A DNA stretch of 64,000 nucleotides from an uncultured Tateyamaria sp. (lineage in GTDB: Bacteria > Pseudomonadota > Alphaproteobacteria > Rhodobacterales > Rhodobacteraceae), in assembly GCF_947488715.1 (NCBI RefSeq), contig NZ_CANLAG010000003.1:310001-374000 (forward strand), written 5' to 3'. The position numbers were made by a program, and so were the translations under genes. Positions 63,487-64,000 of the stretch are shown piece by piece. The first letter of the stretch is position 1. Each line of letters opens with the position of its first letter. The notes under the pieces are model-generated. The model was not told the DNA's origin and made no database searches. It saw only the letters and a list, made by a program, of their open reading frames with translations.

Positions 63487-63618
63487 ACGCCAATCCTGCC
63501 CGCAGGGGGTGTGATCGCGCAACCCGGAACCTGCGCAGACGTGTCTGTGCGCGGACGCCTGCGATCCTGTGCGATTTGGCCCCTCGCCAGCGCGCGGCAA
63601 AAGGCGTAATGCACATGC

Positions 63619-64000
63619 ATGGCCCGCTATATCCCCCTCGCGGACGCCGCCGACCTGCCTTTGTGGCGACGCCCCATCACACTGCTGTTCCTCATGGCCT
63701 TTGCCATGCCCATCGGCTTTTCCGTCTGGCTGGCACTGCTGAACAACTTTGTGGTTGAGGCTGCGAATTTCGACGGCGGTGACATCGGCCTTCTGCATGC
63801 CGTGCGCGAAATTCCGGGCTTTCTGGCCGTCGGCGTGATCGTCGTGATCATGTTCATGCGCGAGCAGGTGCTGGGCCTGCTGTCACTGGTCATGCTGGGC
63901 GTGGCCACCGCCCTGACCGCACAATTCCCCGAAATGCGCGGCATCCTGATCCTGACCTTCATCAGCTCGGTGGGCTTTCACTATTACGAGACGGTCAACC
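63619..64000 (+). CDS. MFS transporter, N-terminal part (runs off the window)
   Basis: The first 127 residues of a membrane protein starting MARYIPLADAADLPLWRRPI, with four hydrophobic helices and an MREQVLGLL loop that fit the first four helices of a major-facilitator protein. The frame stays open to the right edge. The substrate is unknown. Confidence 0.75.
   Translation, partial: MARYIPLADAADLPLWRRPITLLFLMAFAMPIGFSVWLALLNNFVVEAANFDGGDIGLLHAVREIPGFLAVGVIVVIMFMREQVLGLLSLVMLGVATALTAQFPEMRGILILTFISSVGFHYYETVN

Noticed and set aside
1-64000. CRISPR arrays, insertion sequences, rRNA or tRNA genes
   Set aside because: No regularly spaced repeats, transposase frames, or cloverleaf/rRNA-like sequences were noticed anywhere in the window.

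Overview
The window is GC-rich bacterial DNA, densely coded, with many 4-base ATGA/GTGA gene overlaps. The gene set points to a marine-type alphaproteobacterium of the Rhodobacterales (Roseobacter group): the aerobic cob pathway with CobG, CobF and CobN, a urease operon, phosphatidylcholine synthase, an Anbu proteasome cluster, a non-pyrrolysine MttB-family methyltransferase, and DUF484-xerC. The assignment rests on protein resemblance and gene order only.

Layout. 1-205: tail of a molybdopterin oxidoreductase subunit, closed by a terminator. 299-4743 (+): a four-gene catabolic operon (GntR/FCD regulator, DapA-family lyase, aldehyde dehydrogenase, FAD amine-oxidase-like protein), facing a corrinoid-type methyltransferase (4760-6304, -) and a small lipoprotein. 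7041-14005 (-): urease operon ureD-A-B-[Tat-exported cyclase]-[43-aa ORF]-C-[HEPN-like gene]-E-F-G, so three non-urease ORFs split it. 14140-29333 (-): cobalamin block. It has two B12 riboswitches, one before a CbiM-like cobalt permease and one before DUF1636-cobW-cobN-cobG-cobH-cobI-cobJ-cobL-cobE-cobM-cobB-cobA. cobK runs on the opposite strand inside this run. 29430-32930 (+): HAD hydrolase, cobO, YrhK protein, DUF457 membrane protein, cobQ.

32954-37297: a lone carboxymethyl-hydroxymuconate isomerase, then the four-gene Anbu cluster (ATP-grasp, alpha-E, transglutaminase, Anbu protease). 37407-43062: two sulfatases around a MarR regulator, a metallo-beta-lactamase protein and an acyl-CoA dehydrogenase. 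43235-53125: DUF3726-like protein, truA, ycjX-GNAT-ycjF, a cNMP/thioredoxin-reductase fusion lacking the CxxC, a large DUF2339 membrane protein and an FAD monooxygenase. 53512-64000: housekeeping genes (ileS, priA, transaldolase, DUF484, xerC), cytochrome P460, phosphatidylcholine synthase, an alkyltransferase and a truncated MFS transporter.

How parts fit together: the cob genes cover most corrin-ring steps from uroporphyrinogen III to cobyric acid; cobS/T, cobC/D, cobP/U/V are not here and must be elsewhere. The riboswitches imply feedback by the end product. The least understood parts are the Anbu cluster, the extra genes inside the urease operon, and the antiparallel cobK.
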